The notes under the pieces were generated by a model. It saw nothing but the letters and a program-made list of their open reading frames with translations, ran no database searches and was not told where the DNA came from. The position numbers and the translations under genes were made by a program. DNA of 64,000 nt from Lunularia cruciata (taxonomy: Eukaryota; Streptophyta; Marchantiopsida; Lunulariales; Lunulariaceae). The stretch spans positions 42,361,473 to 42,425,472 of the forward strand of contig OX419758.1 of assembly GCA_948567375.1 (NCBI GenBank). The letters run 5' to 3'. Below, one piece after another: positions 34,562-48,255 of the stretch (positions are counted from its first letter, which is position 1; every line of letters starts with the position of its first letter).

Positions 34562-37014
34562 ATAACATACACCGCAAGCCTATATATATAAGTGCCAAGC
34601 TTGGGTCTATAGTAGCATCAATATTTAGGAGGTGGCATGGTGCATAATTGTGCACATGATCTTTCCAAACAACATCATCACATCTTCCAACACAAGGACT
34701 CCAAATGGCAAAACCTCATGCACTCTCAAGATAGTGTGGCCCGTAGAAACATCAAGTGTCATTGATGTTGTCTATTATAGATATACATAGATGAAATCAA
34801 TGGATCTAGGGTCTATAACCTCTTCCTCAAATGGTAGCATAGTATAAGGTATCCTTATGCTGAGCAATCACCAAGTTCTCAAAGGCCATTGGCATCACTC
34901 TCTAAAAGATCTTGGCCCGTTGAGAACAAATGCTCATCCATACATATGGATCATTCAAGTCCAACACTACAATAACATCTTGATGAATGACTACAAGTAA
35001 ATCTAGATCTTGTCCATAGGGTAGAAAGTAATGAGAGAAGGATGCTAAGAAGGCTTGCCGGCTGAACCAATAGCCCATGGCCAACCAAGGTAACAAGAGA
35101 TCTCAATCTCCCAAGTGGCCTCTCTACAAACCACACTTTTGCAATCCTCTCTTCACTATTTGAACCACACTCTCTGCTAAGCCATTTGCCTCAGGGTGAT
35201 CTCAGGAGGTAGTATAATGATCAATCAAAGCTTGGTCACACAAGACCTAAAACTTCTCCAAGAACTCTGTACTATGTACTCTGATTAATCAAAACCTCAA
35301 TTGGTGCACCAAAATGATTGAGAATCTGATTCAAGAACAAGTAAGTTATCCCTTCACTAGACTTGTCAAAAAGTGCCACCAACTCAATCCACTTGGAGAA
35401 GTGCTCCACCATCACCAAAACATACCGATGATGTCTCACAATCAATAGTAGAGGTCCAACAAAGTCCAAACTCTAATAGTGATCCAATCCCATGATAAGT
35501 AATGGGTGCAATTGTGACATAGGAGCATTGAATGAACTCTAACTTGGTCACAAACCACACATCTAGCAACAAACTGCTATACATTGGTCTGCATACCATG
35601 CCACCAATAATGATTCTAGAGTAGGCTATATGTGTGCTTTACTTCATAATGTCCTAGCTTCTCATGAGCATGACGGACCAACTGTGGTCTCTAAGATGGA
35701 AGTGGTACTAATCTCACTCTACCATCCTCCCATACACAAAGAAAGTATTTGTCCTCTAATCTGAAAGATCTAGCTTGCTGAAGAACACCTCTCTCCTTGG
35801 CCCCATTGTGCCACCCACAACACCAATGCAAAGATAGTTCATCACTAAGACATCATCATGAATGTCTTGCTAAATTGTACCACTATCTCCACTCTCTAGA
35901 TATGTGACCTCAATAACTCCACATGTATGTGTTGAGAGAGATACCACCAAAGCCTCAAAAAATATACAAAGAAAGACAGATGCATGTCAACTTGGCACCA
36001 TCTCCTCATCTATCTTACCATGCCAACATGCTTTGGTCTGATCCTATTGGTTGGAACATGAGTTTCTACTCAACCCATCTGCATCATGGTTTACCACTCC
36101 AAGTTTGTTAATAACTATGAAATCATATTCTTGTAAAATTAGAGCCCATTGTGCAAGCTTCCTTGAAAGCTTGTTGGACTTCATCAACCAATTTAGTGGT
36201 TGATGAAGTCCAACAAGCTAATTGGTCCGACAAGCTAATTGGTCTCCTCAAGAGGAGACAAATTAAGAGCATATGTTAACCTCTCCTTGAGCTCTACAAA
36301 AGCTCTCTCCTGCTCATCTCCCCAACACCACTCCTATGTAAGCTTGGTTAGCTTTATCAAGGCCATGACAATTACACTAAATCCTCTAACATAGCAATGA
36401 TAGAAGTTTGCCAACCTAAGGAATGCTTGCACTCTGCTCACATCCGTAGGCCAAGGAATACATGCATTAGTCTCCACCTTGGTCTGCTGAACACCAAGTC
36501 CTCTAGGGTAGATAGTGTGACCCAAATACTCAACCTGCTTGAGTAAGAACCTACACTTGCCAAGATGTAATTTGAGTCCATTAGATCTCAACCTCTCAAA
36601 CACCTCCAACAAATATCTCATGCTCATCCATAATAGTGTTATAGACCAAAATATCATCAATATAGCACCAAGCAAAATCCAATCCAGATAGGATCCTTCC
36701 ATGACCCTCTGGAACTCAACAAGAGTATTTTTTTAACCCAAATGGAAAGAACATCCACTAATATAACACATCCTTTCCATGAGGATCAATAGCCCAAAAT
36801 GTTGTCTTGGACTTATCCTCCTCTCTAATTGGCAACTAATGATATCTTGCTCAAAGATCCAAAGTATGGCCAATTGGTTTGAACATGCCAATTGGTTCAA
36901 AGATCTCCTTTGGTGTAGGCATTGCATACTAATCAACCCTAGTCTTTTGGTTGATAGGATGGAAATCTCCACACATCTGCCTATTTGTGTAGTTGCCATC
37001 CATATCTATAATGT
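34562..37014 (-). pseudogene. Family P Ty3/gypsy pol relic (RT to integrase)
   Basis: Read from 37014 down on the minus strand. First comes RT start RQMCGDFHPINQKTRVD; then motif C CYIDDILVYN (Asp pair within 36653-36664), intact but in a shifted frame. FERLRSNGLKLHLGKC and VEYLGHTIYPRGLGV follow, then RNase H-type remnants and an integrase with a HAHEKLGH zinc segment near 35620. DFVGPLLLIVRHHRYVLVMVEHFSKW comes near 35460-35400 and FGAPIEVLINQST near 35300. Many stops and frameshifts mark it as old. The element's 3' end is separated by the U3 solo LTR. No chromodomain was seen. Confidence 0.75.
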
Positions 37015-37760
37015 TGTAAGGATAGTAGGGAAACACAAACGCACAAACACAAGTTTCACACCCAAACTCCGATGCCCCAAAGAAGCACCTTCTCTTTATT
37101 ATATAGACAAAGAGGATCTCATCCAAGGAAGCTCCACCATAGGATTAAGCACATAAATAGGTGACATGTCAGCAAGCTCCACCCTTGGATTACTTACTTT
37201 GATGGGTGACATGTTGATCTTGGTCCTATCTAGTTGGTCAAATAAGCTTTGACCGGAGGAAATCTTTTAGAGAATCTTCCTATAGGAATCTCATAATCAT
37301 GTGGATGAGGTACCATTGGAAAGCTCTCAATGAGACAAACCAAGGAGGAAGGAAGGTTAGACTTTCATCTATTTTGGTAGGGAGAAGGGGGAATTTGCAC
37401 ATTTTCAAGGCCTTATTCATCCGTTTAGGCCTCCAAAATTGCCTTCAAAGATTTCAGGCATATTTTGGTTCCTACTCTATTAGTAGAAGTCCCTTTTTTG
37501 TGATACCTCTTTCTGATCTATTTATTCCATCATGTGTAACATCCTTCTAGATGTTACCAAACCAATTCTCACCTTTAAATCATATGTCTAGTTATTTATC
37601 TAAGGTTTTCAAGTCTATTTCAATTTTTGCCCTATTAGTAAAAGTACTCATTTGGTGATACTTCTATCTGATCTATTTTTTCCATCATGTATAACATCAT
37701 TCCAAATGTTACCAAAATAAATTTCACATCTAGATCATATGGTTAGCTCTTGGTATTACA
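37015..37760 (-). mobile_element. Family C solo LTR nested in family P
   Basis: On the minus strand TGTAATACCAAGAGCTAACC... to the left end at 37015. It is about 80-90 percent alike by eye to the solo LTR at 5924-6658, with the same TTCTCTTTATTATATAGAC block. Flanks AATGT and CAAGT do not match well, and P sequence does not join cleanly across it, so a deletion probably occurred. Confidence 0.7.
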
Positions 37761-39698
37761 CAAGTAGACTAAAGGTGTAATCCAAGTAGACCACGCTCAC
37801 CTAGATGGACTCCAAACAGACCACTCTCTTTAGTAGCCATTGGTGGTGTCCCAAGAATACCCTGTCCACTTAGTCCATGTGCATAGAGCTCACAAGTATC
37901 CAAGTGGTGATACCTATCAAGCACATCCTACATTGCTCTACTAAGCCAAGGCTCACAATCCAGGTCAAATAGTTCAAGTCCATAACCTGACCTAACACCT
38001 GATGCCTAAATGCCTCTAACATTGTTAGAAAAATGGTAATACCAGTGCAAAAACCCATTGCCTGCTCTCTCTCATTGGCATTCGACTCCACCAACGGCTA
38101 TAATTATGAGTTCCAAACTAGTCCATGACCTCTCTCTCAAAAAGCATAAGAACTTAGGAAACTCATAAGTGTGAGAAAAGTAGCTTTGGGCTATCCAACC
38201 AAGTTCACCATTGCTATAGGTGACCTATCAGCCGCTACCACCATTTAAGACTAACATGCAACATCCAAGATGTCATCAATAATGATGTGGTCTAGATGTT
38301 GAATCCCATCATAAGTGCATTGTAGAACCTCTTTAGGTAAGAGGTTCATCCACTAAAGGTGAAGATAATGAGCCCGTGATCCCACTTTGGCTACATCTAA
38401 CAACATGGTAGGTCCCATCCAAGAATGGACTTGATGTGTACTTGCCACCACCTAGGTGCAAGAATCACCCATCAAAAGGATGTTCTCTAAAAGGTAAGCT
38501 GGAGAAACTGACAAATGAACTTGGAGATATTGTAAAATATGTAATATTTTACATATTTCCCAAAACACACCAGAATGAGGATCATGAAGACCCAATCCTT
38601 GGCTAGCATGTGTATGTCCTTGACATGGCTATCCAAAAATCACCAAATGAATGGGACCATGTCTCTCCAAATCCTATGCCCCTTACAAGGAAATATCTGA
38701 TAGAAAGGTCTATTTGTAGTCCTTGATTGCTAACATCGATAAAAACTCAAGATACCAATAGGCCAAGTGTGCCACATGATGTAAAGAGACTTATTTAGCA
38801 GTCTCATCTCTCTCCGCATACAAGTACCTTTGTACTTGTATACTAACATGTAGTATTGCAATTAGTCCAATGTTAATCCCACCAAACAACTCCAATAGAC
38901 ATACTCCCTCTATAGGATACCTCCAAAATGGATGGAACAATCTCACTTGTACTCCAAATCCAAATGATATCCTCTAGTACTAGAATATCCTCTCCATGGG
39001 CATTCCACTCCAATAAATCACCAAGCCAAGTAACAAAACCATTGAAAGCTAAAACCGATGTTGCCATGGTCTTGGATTGTAGTGAGCTAGGACTACCACT
39101 ACTAAAGCATATAGATAGGCAACATACCCATCCCTCACCTGATTGCCAACCTGGTCTATAGGAGGCTATCTCCTCCCAATAGTCAATACTGAAACCCATG
39201 GAGTACAACATTGCTCACCCAACTAACACATCATATGACTCAACTATGATCGTAATGGCTTGAGCTCTCACCACAAAGCTATTAGTTGGATGGTCGGGCT
39301 GAATCTAAAAAAAAAGCTCTCCACATGTGATTTATTATCTAGAACCACCCCTATAGATGTCTAGATCTGAAATGGACACCTCTCCATATTGGTCTTCCGC
39401 AACTCCAAACCAACAACTGTAGCCTTCCCCAACATAGGAGGTTGCGCAATAGAGTCTAGTAAGACCCTTTGTGGTGTATAGACCTTCCTTGAAGGTCCCA
39501 CCAAACAAAAATCCCCCTAGTTATCCAATAGGACAACCCTAGGTGAAAACTGTGCTTGCTCAAAGGCTTGTCTAGCTGGTAACTACTCTAATCTAGCCGT
39601 TGTTGACTGCCATAAACCATTGGTTGTTGAGCAGATCCCATGCTCCTCAACCAAGTCAGTTCCACTATCAACAACCTCTGCTCTAGTAGTAGGGACCT
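37761..39698 (-). pseudogene. Family P remnant, gag/protease side
   Basis: Continuation of the minus-strand P element upstream of its RT. Broken frames at 38094-37870 and 39211-38873 (with WEEIASYRPGWQSGEGWVCC) occupy the place expected for gag and protease, but no catalytic or zinc motif could be fixed. It ends at the target-site copy GACC (39695-39698) of the G insertion and resumes at 46769. Confidence 0.45.
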
Positions 39699-40684
39699 GT
39701 GAGCTGGCCTATCTCTCACTGAAGATGAACCTCAGATGGCTATTATGATAGCGCACCATGGACTAAAAAGGTAAGGAACTCCAACTCCATCATACTCCTC
39801 TAAGGCTACCACTCCAAGACTCAAGACATTGCTCACTAGAGAACTCAATGAGAGAGAGATAGTTGCAAATGAAAGGATGATGAATACCTCCTCATCCCTT
39901 GTTTATATACTTGTGAAATAGTTATGCACCAAAGTTACTAATTACTATATTAACTCAACTTACTAGACTAAAAGTCAAGTAAAGTCAAAAAGTAGAAAGG
40001 AATATCCATTCACATGGGCATATTCCACTAGCATGTGATCTTATCTTGACCCAACTACTAAGTCAAGGATTCCTTCACATGGGCTATCCTTGGACTATAG
40101 AAGAATCCAAAACAAAAAGGCTTGTAGGCCCAAGAGTTCTCAACTCTTTCCTCAAAGCCAAACACTTAGGAATAATACCAAGTCAACACACTCGAATCCA
40201 AAATAGTGGTGCTCATCTTTTCCACTTCCTCTAAAGTAAGGTCCCGTCTATCTTAGCTATGACTAACTTTAGTTAATCATGACTAATGTAGAACCATCCT
40301 TTATCTCTATATAAATAATATCTCTCAAGTACTTGTAATACCAAGCTAAATATCATAATACCACACACATGCACAAATGGGTGTTACATTTACCTTTGGA
40401 CTAAGCTTTCACTTTGTCCTCAAAGTGAAGGTCTCTCTATCTTCTATGATACATCTTCAACTTATCATGGTTAATCCTATCAAAGTGTCTTCCTCCCAAC
40501 TCCCTAAGATCATAGGTGTAATTGCCTCACACCTTCTCCACTATGAAAGGTCCAAAGTACTTAGGCAAAAACTTCTTTTGCACTCTCTTGAATCAAATGG
40601 AATCAAACAACATTACCCAATCACCTTCTTCTTGCCTTGCCTCTTGTCATAGCTCTCCTTTTTTTTCTGTTGGGCTTGCTCCAC

Positions 40685-43600
40685 TCAAACCATAGCAATT
40701 GCTCTTGCCTCTTCCAACTCCATGAGTTGTTCCTTCCTTGACTTCTCTACATCACCTCTTTGTGCTTTCTTCAATCTCCTATGAATACTTTGGAAGGTAG
40801 GAAGATCAAAGTGAATAGGTAAGTTAGACTCAATACCATAAACCAATTGAAATAGAGAATACCCGATGGAAGTCTTCATGGTTATCCTATACTCCCACAA
40901 AACTGCATGAATCCTCTTGTCCCAATGATGTTTAGCCCCCTCCATTTCTGCATCTTTAGCCAACATCATGCACAAGGTCTGATTGGTTCTCTCTACCAAG
41001 CCATTGGAATTTGGCTTATAGGATATAATTACTCTATGTGTGATAGAGAAATGATGTAGCATGGCTGTAGTAATGCTTCCTATAAACTCTCCTTATCTAT
41101 CAGAAACCAACTCCAAAGGGCATCCAAACCTACTAATAATGCATTCATAAAGAAACTTCATCAACTTCATCTTCATTCTTGTCCCTCAATGGTCTAGCCT
41201 CAACCCACTTGGTAAGGTAATCAGTAACTACCACAATGTACTGATTGTTCCTCAGGGTTCTATTGAGAGGACCTACAAAATCAATTCTCCACTTCTCAAA
41301 AGGTCTTAGCAATGGAATTGATCTAAGTGGTGGAGTGGATGTAAACTTTCTAGCAAAAGCTTGACAAACATGACAAGTTTTGCAATAATCAAGACAATCC
41401 TTGAAAATCACTCTCCAATGGTAACCTGTATCTAGAATCTTGAAAGTAGTCACCCTTCTTGCAAAGTGTCCTCCACATACTAAACCTTCATGAAACTCCT
41501 TTATGAGTAGGATAGACTCCTCCTTACCCATTGCTCTTTGAAGTAGACCATCAACTCCTTGGTGAAAAAGAATATCCTCCACCATTATGTAAGGTCTAGA
41601 TCTTGCTACAAGGGCCTTCCATACAAGGGCATGCACCCCTTTTGGATAATTACCTCTTGTCACAAAATCCACAATCTCTTTGTACTCCATTGGAACCTCT
41701 TGAGTGATTGAGATTGTCATGAGCTCCTCATCCAAGAAGGAATCATCCATTGGTTCATCTCCATCATGATCATAGGCTCTAGATAACAAATCAGCATTTG
41801 CATATTTCTTTCCTGGCCTATCCTCAATGGTGTGGTCATACTCAGACAAGAGTATCATCCACCTTGCTAGTCTCCCTTCAACATTAGGCTTGTTGAAGAT
41901 GTACTTCAAAGCCTTGTGATCCGTGACAATGGTGGCTTTCCTTCCAATCAAGTAGTGTCTAGACTTCTTCAGACCAAAGATCATTACCAACCCTTCTCTC
42001 TTTGTGACAAAGTAGTTCTTCTCTGTTGAAACCATTTGCCTACTAGCATAAGCTATTGGATGATCATGCCCATCTTGGTCTAATTGACTAAGAGTGCATC
42101 CTATAGCTACATTAGAAGCATCAGTGTAGAGGATGAAAGGCTTATTTCAATCAAGTTGAGCAAGAATTGGAGCTACAACAAGGGATTGCTTGAGTTCCTC
42201 CAAAGCTTTGAGAGCCTCCTTGTCCTCCAAAATCACCATGTAATCTACACCCTTCTTCATGTAGATGGTCAATGCATAAGCCTTGTTGGAAAATGAAAAG
42301 ATGAACCTCCTATAGTACCCAACCATCCCCAAGATTGGCATAACTTTGTCAAGCTTGAAGTGAATTTAAGGTCTGAGATTTTCCTCACCTTCTCAAGATC
42401 AATTGTTATTCCATCCTTGGAGATGATGTGCTCCAAAGTTAGACCCTCTTCACATCCAAAGATGCACTTCTCTGGGTTGAGTGATACATTTGCCTCATCC
42501 AAGCATTGCAAGACCTTGATTAGGTGCTCAAAGTGCTCCTCCTTGCTCCCAGACACCAAAGTCATCAATGAAGTCTCTCAAATTTCCCAATGAAAGGTTC
42601 AAATACCTTGTTCATGAACCATTGGAATATGGCTCGAGCATAACAAAGCCCAAAAGGCATGACCTTGAAAGCATAAGTCCTCCAAGGTGTGGTGAATGTG
42701 GTGAGTTGTTGATACTTTGGTGCAAACTTGATTTGGTTATATCCACTATAATCATCTCCAAAACTATACCTCTCATGACCTGCAACCTCCTCCAAGATCT
42801 CATCAATGAATGGTAATGGGTAGTAGTCCTTCTTGGTAACAATGTTGAGCTTCTTGTAATCCACACATACCCAAAGCTAGCCATTCTTTTTCTTCACAAT
42901 GACAATTGGAAACACTTATTTTGAATTCTCCACCTCAAAGATAAATTCCGCCTCCTCCTTCACAACCAAAGATATTGGTGGGCTAATGCGATGTTTCTTT
43001 TGGCAGATTGGTCTTGCATGTGACTCCACCTCTATCTTGTGCTCCTCTAAGGTGACTTCCTTCAAATCCTTGTAACTAAAAGCAAACACATGGATGAACT
43101 TGCAAAAAATCTCCTCAAATCTCATCTTCTCCTCCTTGGTAACATTTGAGCCATACTTGAGGGTAACTAACTTTCTCTCTACCTCCTCAAGTGTCAATGG
43201 TGATTTATCTGGGTCCTTCAAAACCTCTGGCTTAGTTGCAAAATCCATAGCACACAAGGGATACACATCTAAATCTGATTCAAATATCCTCCGTCTTGGA
43301 AGTCTCCTCCTCCATGCTTGTGTCCACACCTGAAGCTCCTTCTTCAGAATCTAATTCCCAATAATCAGAAGATGGTGTATCTGAATGTGAAGTGTTGGTG
43401 GTGTTAGTCATAGGAACTGTGACTCTATGGTTTGATGGCCCAATCCTCAAGTACTCTTTGTGCCATCAATCAGTTTGTGTGTTGCTCTCAACCATGGCCT
43501 CCCAAGAAGTAAGTCATAGCTTTAATCCTTCAAGACTTGGAAAGTCATGAGATTTTGAACTCCTATAACTGAAACTACCACTTTATCCATCATCCATACT

Positions 43601-45240
43601 AGTCAAACTTGTTGCTTGTTTGCCATGCTTACCACAAATGCTGAAGGTTTTGAGGGTATCATACCCAAATTCTTCATCAACCTTTCTAGCCAAGCATTCA
43701 CCTCTGATCCTCCATCAACCAATGCATCCTTGATGTTGTGACCATTTACTCCTACATCAATCTTGGAGGCATATTCACAAGCCTCCTATGGTGCTAGCTT
43801 GGCATCCACTACCCCCATTGATACTGGAGCTTTTGCCTTCTTCTTCCTCTTGCTCCTTGTAGAACTCAAACCACCCTCTAAGCTTCTTTCTCAAAGTATG
43901 ATTCAAAGCAATCAATTGGCCCAATATGATGTTAGCCTTGTGACTACCAACATCCTCCAACACATTGTAGTTCCATTTTTGTTTTGAGATCAAGAAGTCC
44001 TCCATCCCCAACTCCTTCCTTGGAGTCTTTGTTGTTGATGTGTTGAAGTGCTTGTGGAAGTGCTCCTAGTAGGCATAGGAGTATCTTGGCTAGGAGTAAA
44101 TCCTTGAGAAGAGTGCACATCCTCTACAAAACAAACTCTCTTCTTCTCTTGTGCCAAAAGCTCCAAATTAAGACTCTTGGAGTTTGAGCACTCTCCCTTC
44201 TCATACTTGCTCTCAACCACATCTATAGATGTTATAACCTTACCTTTGTTTGGATTAGGAGCCACTTGGGTTTCACTACCTCCTTCTTTCCCTCTTTTGG
44301 CTCCTTCATAATCCCTTCTTCCATGGTAAGTGGAATTTGGGCAGTTCCTTTGGATATGACCTCTTCCTCCACAACCAAAACAATTTCTCTCATTAAAATT
44401 GTTGGTTGGTTGGCTGGCCTCCTCTATATGGATAACTTCCATAACTCCTAAGCCCTCTCCCCACATTCTGCTCCACCTCTCTCTTCTACCATAGTTGCAC
44501 CACATTGATCTTTAGATCTGCAAGTTGTTCTGTGATGGTTTGGAGTGGATCCTTTGGTGGAGGTGCAAGAAATGGAGCAACTACTCTTTGTGGTGCAACC
44601 TTTGCCACCAAAGTATCAAAAGTTCCACCATACTTGTAACCTTGAGGAGGATGCACAACCTCCTACACCACCAAATCACTCTCATCTCCTTCTAAACTCT
44701 CCTCCATATAAATTGCAATCTTGATAACTTCAACTTTGGAAGAAGGTTTCTCATATCTCACCTTGCTTCTAATTTGTGGTCTCAATCCTCCCACAAAATT
44801 CTTGGTGAGCATGGCTTCTATGCCAATCATAGTAGTCTCCACATCATCCTTACCCTTCCTCAACACTATGCAAAATTTGGACTCTAACTTTTCCACTCTT
44901 TCCATGTAGACTCTCACTTTCTCTCCATCTCCTTGTTTGAGAAGGTAACCTCACTCATCAATCTCTCATAACTCTTATATAGAAGAAAGTTCTCAATGAG
45001 TGTTGAAGTCAAACTCTCCCAAGACTCTTCTTCCCCATCTATCCTCTCTCTCTTTTGGTATTCTGACTCATACCATGTAAGTGTTGCATCCTCAAAGAAA
45101 TTTGGTAATAATAAGGCCCACTCATTCTTCATCCTCTCATTGTTTCCTATGCAAGCTCTCTTGAAATCTCTCACAAAGGCCTCCACATCTTCTCCGTCCT
45201 TGCCATAGAAAACCGGAAGTTTCCCATCTAAACCCCTCAT
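40685..45240 (-). pseudogene. Family G gag-pol, copy b, broken by stops and frameshifts
   Basis: Frames follow the intact 1608-aa polyprotein in order: gag at 45240-44663 (DGKLPVFYGKDGEDVEAFVRDF), zinc knuckle CFGCGGRGHIQRNCPN in 44505-43990, RT pieces at 43329-42147, RNase H and integrase zinc/core in 42035-41145, and the end near 40685. The RNase H motif near 42105-42120 reads TDAS with the catalytic Asp kept. Changes include truncated frames and a CARAIFQ in place of CNAPATFQ. It cannot encode a full protein. Confidence 0.85.
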
Positions 45241-45543
45241 TATCTTTCTTTTCTCTCAATTTTTTTTCTCTCACTCTATAACTAATAAAGTATACACATG
45301 AATAACACCATTTGAGAATAATCCATGCTAGGAAACACAAAAGGTTTAGGTTGCTCCAAGATTTCTTTAGCAACATCAAATCCTAGAATGCATATTAATC
45401 TAACTCTCATGGATAGTTTATCCATAAGTTGAAATATTATCTCTATCACTAATCTTTAGAACTAGCTGATGAAGGTGGTAGTATTTATGTAGCTATTCTA
45501 AAACTCTCTCCAAGATCCTTCACCAAAGTCTCCAAAAGTGCTT

Positions 45544-45900
45544 TTACTCCACTACACTCATTACTTTTGGAAGTCCTTCCACTCTACAAACCTCACACAA
45601 CTCCTTGGTCTTAGATCTTCTCCCTCCTAATCTTGGTGAAGAAGGTCCAACATGCAAATCCAAGTCAAGTAAGCTTCTCCTTTCTCTCAATCTCTTGCTC
45701 TCAAGAGTCAATGGACATGAACTTGCTTTATGTCTCTTTTCTTTGTATAAAAAGCACTTAGACTCACTCTTTCCTCCAAGTGGTGTAGGTTTTTGGATCC
45801 TCTCAACACTCTCTTCAAATTCTATTCTAAACTCTCTTCTCCTCAAATCCACCCTATAATCACCTCAAACCCTTGGGGAACCTTGCATGGCCTCAATTTC
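45544..45900 (-). pseudogene. Family G ORF0 remnant, copy b
   Basis: A 102-codon open frame (45852-45544) keeps the middle and end of ORF0: KPTPLGGKSESKCFLYKEKRHKASSC with the zinc knuckle damaged (second Cys to Tyr, Gly lost), then LLDLDLHVGPSSPRLGGR and KELCEVCRVEGL. The N-terminal part continues upstream in broken frame. Confidence 0.75.
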
Positions 45901-46768
45901 CACTCTTTGTGACACTCCATGTTCCCAAGATGAGTCTAAACACTCAAACATGCATTTTGTTGCTCTCAGACTTCTCATACATGAAATCTAAACTCTCCAA
46001 AATTGACCCTTCCTCACAATCTCACTCAAATTTCTCAATTGGTATGTTACAATCCTCTAAAATTTTCCATACTTTATCACAACTTCAAGGTGTCACTCCT
46101 TGAAAATTTTCAATTCTTTTCATTGAGCCATTTGGCCTAGACACCTTTCTATTCAGCACACATATTTCAGATTTGGTCCAAAAGGCTACCACTCCAAGAC
46201 TCAAGACATTGCTCACTAGAGAACTCAATGAGAGAGAGATAGTTGCAAATGGAAGGATGATGAGTACCTCCTCATCCCTTGTTTATATACTTGTGAAATA
46301 ATTACGAACCAAAGTTACTTATTATTGTATTAACTCAACTCACTAGACTAAAAGTCAAGTAAAGTCAAAAAGTAGAAAGGAATATCCATTCACATGGGCA
46401 TATTCCACTAGCATGTGATCTTATCTTGACCCAACTACTAAGTCAAGGATTCCTTCACATGGGCTATCCTTGGACTGTAGAAGAATCCAAAACAAAAAGG
46501 CTTGTGGGCCCAAGAGTTCTCAACTCTTTCCTCAAAGCCAAACACCTAGGAATAATACCAAGTCAACACACTAGAATCCAAAATAGTGGTGCTCATCTTT
46601 TCCACTTCCTCTAAAGTAAGGTCCCGTCTATCTTAGCTATGACTAACTTTAGTTAATCATGACTAATGTAGAACCATCCTTTATCTCTATATAAATAATA
46701 TCTCTCAAGTACTTGTAATACCAAGCTAAATATCACAATACCACACACATGAACAAATGGGTGTTATA

Positions 46769-47110
46769 GACCACATCATCCTTACTCTCACAAAGTATGG
46801 CAGCCAATTGAAACACTAGAGTTGGGTCGACTCCCCATATACATATGTCACTAGCTGAGAATAATCAAAATGCATCATCAACTAAGCCGTCCCCAACATA
46901 GTACTAGACACAATCTGTGTAGTAGTAGGTAGCTGACTAGTAGGTAGTCCATCATGCACCCCATCACTACCTACCACACCTGGACTAGGACATTTAGGAG
47001 CCATGGATGTTGTTTGCAGTGCCTCAAAGAGTATAATAGACTGGAGAAATCTGACTTGTCTACTAACCTCTCCTCTTTTTGGGTCCAACTCCAAAAATGC
47101 TCCTCTAGTG
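46769..47110 (-). pseudogene. Family P remnant beyond the G insertion
   Basis: Minus-strand frame 47163-46882 (AFLELDPKRGEVSRQVRFLQ...) continues the P element on the far side of G copy b. At its right edge a TGTAATACCAATAGG motif resembles an LTR start but could not be assigned. Confidence 0.4.
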
Positions 47111-47689
47111 TAATACCAATAGGGAGACACATGATCTAGAGATGAAATTTGGTAGAAGAACATAGGCTATTGAGATTGAGTAATTTTGGGGAGAAAAATC
47201 ATGGAGCAATCGATGGGTTAGGAGAGTTTTTGAGAGAGGATAGGATGGAGACTCCTGGAGGACAATTTCCTGCACCCCAATTTCCAATCTTGAATCCATT
47301 TCACATCAAGATCATGTACATCCTATGAGAACAAGTAAGTTTATCTCATTTACCATTTTGGAGTAGAGTTCATGGACATAGTGATGAACTCACCAAACCC
47401 GATGATGTAGTGTTTTATAATAGAGAGTGGGATTTGACCATCTACATTTTGTTGTGATGGATCTAAATGTCTCAAATCCTCTCCCTTTCAACACTCAAGT
47501 AGAAATTTGTTAAGTAGTCAGACCAAAAGGGATGTTTAGGAATTTCATAGTTAAGAATTTTGGTGAGTAATATTGTCAAAGAGTGATGTCTTTCAAAGTC
47601 CCAATGGTAGTCCCAATAGTTTGTGCACCCTCCTGAGTGATCATATTTACTCTCTATTGATATAAGAAGGAGCAAGAGAGCATTTGCAA
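47111..47689. other. No gene recognised
   Basis: About 0.6 kb without a convincing ORF. The first part (ATGATCTAGAGATGAAATTTGG) is reminiscent of the family C LTR but too diverged to call. Confidence 0.4.
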
Positions 47690-47879
47690 GAACCATGGAT
47701 CCATAGTTGCAAGAACCAATGCAAGGAATGCAAGGGATGTTGAACTAGTTTTGGAAGATCAAGATGACCATGGAGGCATTAAAAAATCAAGTACAAACCT
47801 TCAAGAATGATAAAAAAATGAAGGAAGAGGAGCCATTGTCATACTTTTCCTTTCTCTCTCTGGGAACACAATAAGGTGC
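47690..47879. repeat. Interspersed repeat S, copy 2, left part
   Basis: The block ATACTTTTCCTTTCTCTCTCTGGGAACACA-TA-GGTGC matches S copy 1 at about 3630-3668. It is separated from the rest of copy 2 (62443 onward) by the complete U element. GGTGC at 47875-47879 is the left target-site copy. Confidence 0.7.
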
Positions 47880-48255
47880 TGTGGTACCCACATTTTTTTG
47901 TTTTTTTAAGTTTGTTCAATTTTGAAGAAGAAGTGTACAAATGAAGTTGTATCAAACCCAAAAAGCACTGGAACGAGAAGAACTAGGTCTTTGCTTTGTG
48001 ATTCCAAAGAAAAGTGACTTTGTGTTAGATGTGAAGTACTCATATCGGATCTATCAGAGTTTAACTCAAAGTAAAGAGACTTTGCCTCAGGGTGATCAAC
48101 CCGATGCAAAGACAGCGGAACAGATTTCCTTCAGGTTGGAAATTCAAGAAAGGTATAGCATACAAAAATGGCTAAGGCACAAGCAAGAGAAATTGAAAAT
48201 GACAAGAGAAGTGCATGCAAAAGGTATGATTTCTCGGTAGATAATCTTTTGAAGA

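Larger units (their letters stand above)
39699..46768 (-). mobile_element. Family G element, copy b (degraded), TSD GACC
   Basis: A Ty3/gypsy element of the same family as 52377-60179. The 3' LTR (left) is 39699-40388. The 5' LTR (right, 46182-46768) lacks its first about 104 bp. A deletion of about 0.7 kb removed that end together with the primer-binding site and leader. GACC flanks both ends (39695-39698, 46769-46772). It sits inside family P and reads on the same strand as P. Confidence 0.85.
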
